Below are positions 14,853 through 16,275 of a DNA stretch of 16,275 bases, piece by piece; position 1 is the first letter of the stretch; every line of letters starts with the position of its first letter. Made by a program: the position numbers and the translations under genes. The stretch lies in the NCBI GenBank assembly GCA_002338335.1, contig DDIC01000072.1:15183-31457 (forward strand), written 5' to 3'. Below the pieces are notes generated by a model that saw only the letters and a list, made by a program, of their open reading frames with translations, was not told where the DNA came from and searched no databases. The DNA comes from Bacteroidetes bacterium UBA1860 (GTDB taxonomy: Bacteria; Bacteroidota; Rhodothermia; Balneolales; Balneolaceae).

Positions 14853-15929
14853 CTAGATTGCATAATGTGCATCGAGGAAAGATAAAACATCCTGAAACTC
14901 TTGAGGCAATTCAGAATCAAACTCCATCCATTGCCCTGTAGAGGGGTGAACAAAACCCAACGTCTTGGCATGAAGTGCTTGGGTTGGACACGCCTCAAAA
15001 CATCGCTGGAAAAGGTGCTTCATCGCGCCTGTATTGATTCCATAGCGCACGCGATTGCCTCCATATACGGGATCATGAAACACAGGATGGTTGTGATGAG
15101 CAGCATGAACACGAATTTGATGCGTTCTACCAGTCTCTAACCGGTACTCTACAAGAGAAAACATTGGATACGATTTTAGCACTCGATAATGCGTAACGGC
15201 TGGCTTTCCATACCCAGGATCCTCATTCTCACCTACAACAGCCATCACCTTACGATCTTGTTTGGAGCGCCCTATTGCGCCTGTGTAGGTCCCCTGCTCA
15301 GGCTCTGGCACACCCCAGACGAGCGCTTGGTAGGTGCGAGTCGCTGACTTATCAGCAAACTGCTTGGATAATTCACTAAGCGCATGGTCATGCTTGGCAA
15401 CAACAAGCAATCCACTGGTATCCTTATCGAGCCGATGTACAATGCCAGGGCGGATCGCATCCCGTGCCTGCTGAGCCAGTCCATCTTGCCCTCCTGTATG
15501 ATGTAAAAGGCCATTCACCAACGTTCCCTCCCAGTTTCCAAACGCTGGGTGAACCACCATGCCAGCGGGTTTGAGGACAACCAGCAGGTCCTCGTCTTCG
15601 TAACGAATATCGAGATCCATCGCCTCTGGTTGAGCTTCTTTGGGGGGTGGTTTGGGTAAATCAATCTCGATCCGATCGCCTGCTTCAACGATGTAGGACG
15701 ATTTTTCCCGTTTTTGGTTTACCGTTACATAGCCCTCCTTGATGGCTTGTTGGACCTTGGAGCGAGTCGCATTTTGGACAAAACCGGTGATATAGACATC
15801 AAGTCGAACCTCTGAGTGTTGTCCTGATGGCACCTCAAGGGTCATTTGGGTGGTTTCTGGAGCATCTGTCTGTGACGGAGTAGGCGCTGACTCACCAGAT
15901 TGTAAGGAATCCATCTTGGGTGTATCCAT
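14853..15929 (-). CDS. rluD: RluA/RluD-family 23S rRNA pseudouridine synthase
   Basis: Isomerises uridine to pseudouridine in 23S rRNA; RluD proper modifies helix 69 and helps 50S assembly. About 358 aa from ATG at 15929; a TTG at 15944 would add five residues. The first 35 or so residues are polar and disordered-looking (SGESAPTPSQTDAPETTQ). An S4 RNA-binding domain follows (about 38-92: RLDVYITGFVQNATRSKVQ, then EGYVTVNQK). The catalytic domain has KPAGMVVHPA, and the signature HRLDKDTSG (165-173) with catalytic Asp168, and later ETGRTHQIRVHA. The S4 domain and length favour RluD over RluA or RluC, but paralogues are hard to tell apart by eye, so the symbol is tentative. First gene of the long minus-strand run. 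Confidence 0.92.
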   Translation of the reverse strand: MDTPKMDSLQSGESAPTPSQTDAPETTQMTLEVPSGQHSEVRLDVYITGFVQNATRSKVQQAIKEGYVTVNQKREKSSYIVEAGDRIEIDLPKPPPKEAQPEAMDLDIRYEDEDLLVVLKPAGMVVHPAFGNWEGTLVNGLLHHTGGQDGLAQQARDAIRPGIVHRLDKDTSGLLVVAKHDHALSELSKQFADKSATRTYQALVWGVPEPEQGTYTGAIGRSKQDRKVMAVVGENEDPGYGKPAVTHYRVLKSYPMFSLVEYRLETGRTHQIRVHAAHHNHPVFHDPVYGGNRVRYGINTGAMKHLFQRCFEACPTQALHAKTLGFVHPSTGQWMEFDSELPQEFQDVLSFLDAHYAI

Positions 15930-15982
15930 AGAGGTAATGTACAAAGGTTCGAAAACTCACTGCGGACAATTCTCATCCTTCG

Positions 15983-16017
15983 TACTTTCGAGGGACACAG
16001 TTTCATGGGAAACCGTG
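15983..16017 (+). promoter_or_regulatory. Imperfect palindrome in the rluD/recN divergent promoter region
   Basis: Positions 15996-16017 hold a palindrome with 9-nt arms and one mismatch: CACaGTTTC, spacer ATGG, GAAACcGTG. It ends 12 nt before the recN ATG. Just upstream, TACTTTCG at 15983-15990 is one base off the TAnnTTTG -7 box of Bacteroidota promoters. The placement of a dyad right behind a promoter fits repressor control of recN, which is an SOS gene in several bacteria; the GTTTC-n4-GAAAC core is not a LexA box I can name, so this is a candidate only. Confidence 0.35.
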
Positions 16018-16029
16018 ACAACGTCTATT

Positions 16030-16275
16030 ATGCTAAAACAACTCCACATATCGAATTTTGCTCTCATCGATGAACTTGAGATCGAGTTTGGGCGTGGTTT
16101 TACTGTATTAACCGGTCAAACTGGAGCCGGAAAATCGATTATCATTGGCGCTTTGCACATGATTCTTGGGGAGCGAGCCGATACAGATATGATTCGACAT
16201 GGGGAAAACAAAGCTGTCGTGGAAGCATGGGTAGATATCTCTGGACACGAGGCAATCCAGCGTTTTCTCAAAGCC
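16030..16275 (+). CDS. recN: DNA repair ATPase RecN (partial, runs off right edge)
   Basis: First 82 codons of recN, open to the last base. RecN is an SMC-like ATPase that acts early in double-strand-break repair, holding DNA near breaks in concert with RecA. The N-terminal ABC-type head is clear: LKQLHISNFALIDELEIEF, then the Walker A loop GQTGAGKS (29-36) and the RecN-typical LGERADTDMIRHGE (46-59). Position 30 is Gln where RecN usually has Glu (GETGAGKS); that position is free in the general Walker A rule and should not affect ATP binding. ATG at 16030 is the natural start. It is divergent from the RluD-family gene across a 100-nt gap that holds a palindrome. Confidence 0.95.
   Translation, partial: MLKQLHISNFALIDELEIEFGRGFTVLTGQTGAGKSIIIGALHMILGERADTDMIRHGENKAVVEAWVDISGHEAIQRFLKA

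Overview
The window looks like chromosomal DNA of a member of the Bacteroidota, probably on the Rhodothermia/Balneolia side rather than Flavobacteriia. The reasons are a gldC homologue, a DUF5686-type outer-membrane protein with an N-terminal carboxypeptidase-regulatory domain, a DUF4199 membrane protein, and starts that almost all lack a Shine-Dalgarno sequence. Base composition is moderate, with no jump suggesting recent transfer. There is no RNA gene, insertion sequence, prophage, CRISPR array or origin. Genes are packed tightly: no gap exceeds about 100 bases, so there is no long empty stretch to describe.

Layout: (1) Positions 1-3770, minus strand, hold a tight four-gene run read right to left: a small membrane protein of unknown family, the ribosome-associated GTPase HflX, an unrecognised 174-residue protein, and a secreted TPR protein that leaves the window. 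All junctions overlap by 4 nt or are 16 nt apart. Two starts are non-ATG (TTG for hflX, GTG for the TPR gene). (2) Positions 3865-6777, plus strand, hold one large lipoprotein with an FG-GAP-like C-terminal half. It is divergent from the first run and its stop codon overlaps the next gene. (3) Positions 6774-15929, minus strand, hold ten genes in one direction: an RluD-family pseudouridine synthase, gldC, accA, a DUF2085 protein, a DUF4199 protein, a CPBP protease, a DUF2007 protein, cdsA, a TIGR01777-family epimerase and, after an 85-nt gap, the DUF5686 outer-membrane protein. (4) From 16030, plus strand, is the first part of recN, divergent from the rluD gene.

The third block mixes the first step of fatty-acid synthesis (accA) with the CDP-diacylglycerol step of phospholipid synthesis (cdsA), together with several integral-membrane proteins and an outer-membrane protein. 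It reads as a membrane-growth cluster with a translation gene (rluD) at its head. Genes in it are coupled by overlaps (CPBP/DUF2007 by 14 nt, DUF2007/cdsA by 8 nt).

I see no strong sign of a new defence, mobile or biosynthetic system. The most interesting leads are the orphan propeller-type lipoprotein, the uncharacterised proteins coupled to hflX, the DUF2085 gene (missing a usual cysteine and with an uncertain, possibly frameshifted, start), and palindromes in the two divergent promoter regions. Four reading frames open with TTG or an out-of-place ATG ahead of a better start; I chose the internal ATG for the DUF5686, CPBP, DUF4199 and RluD-family genes.
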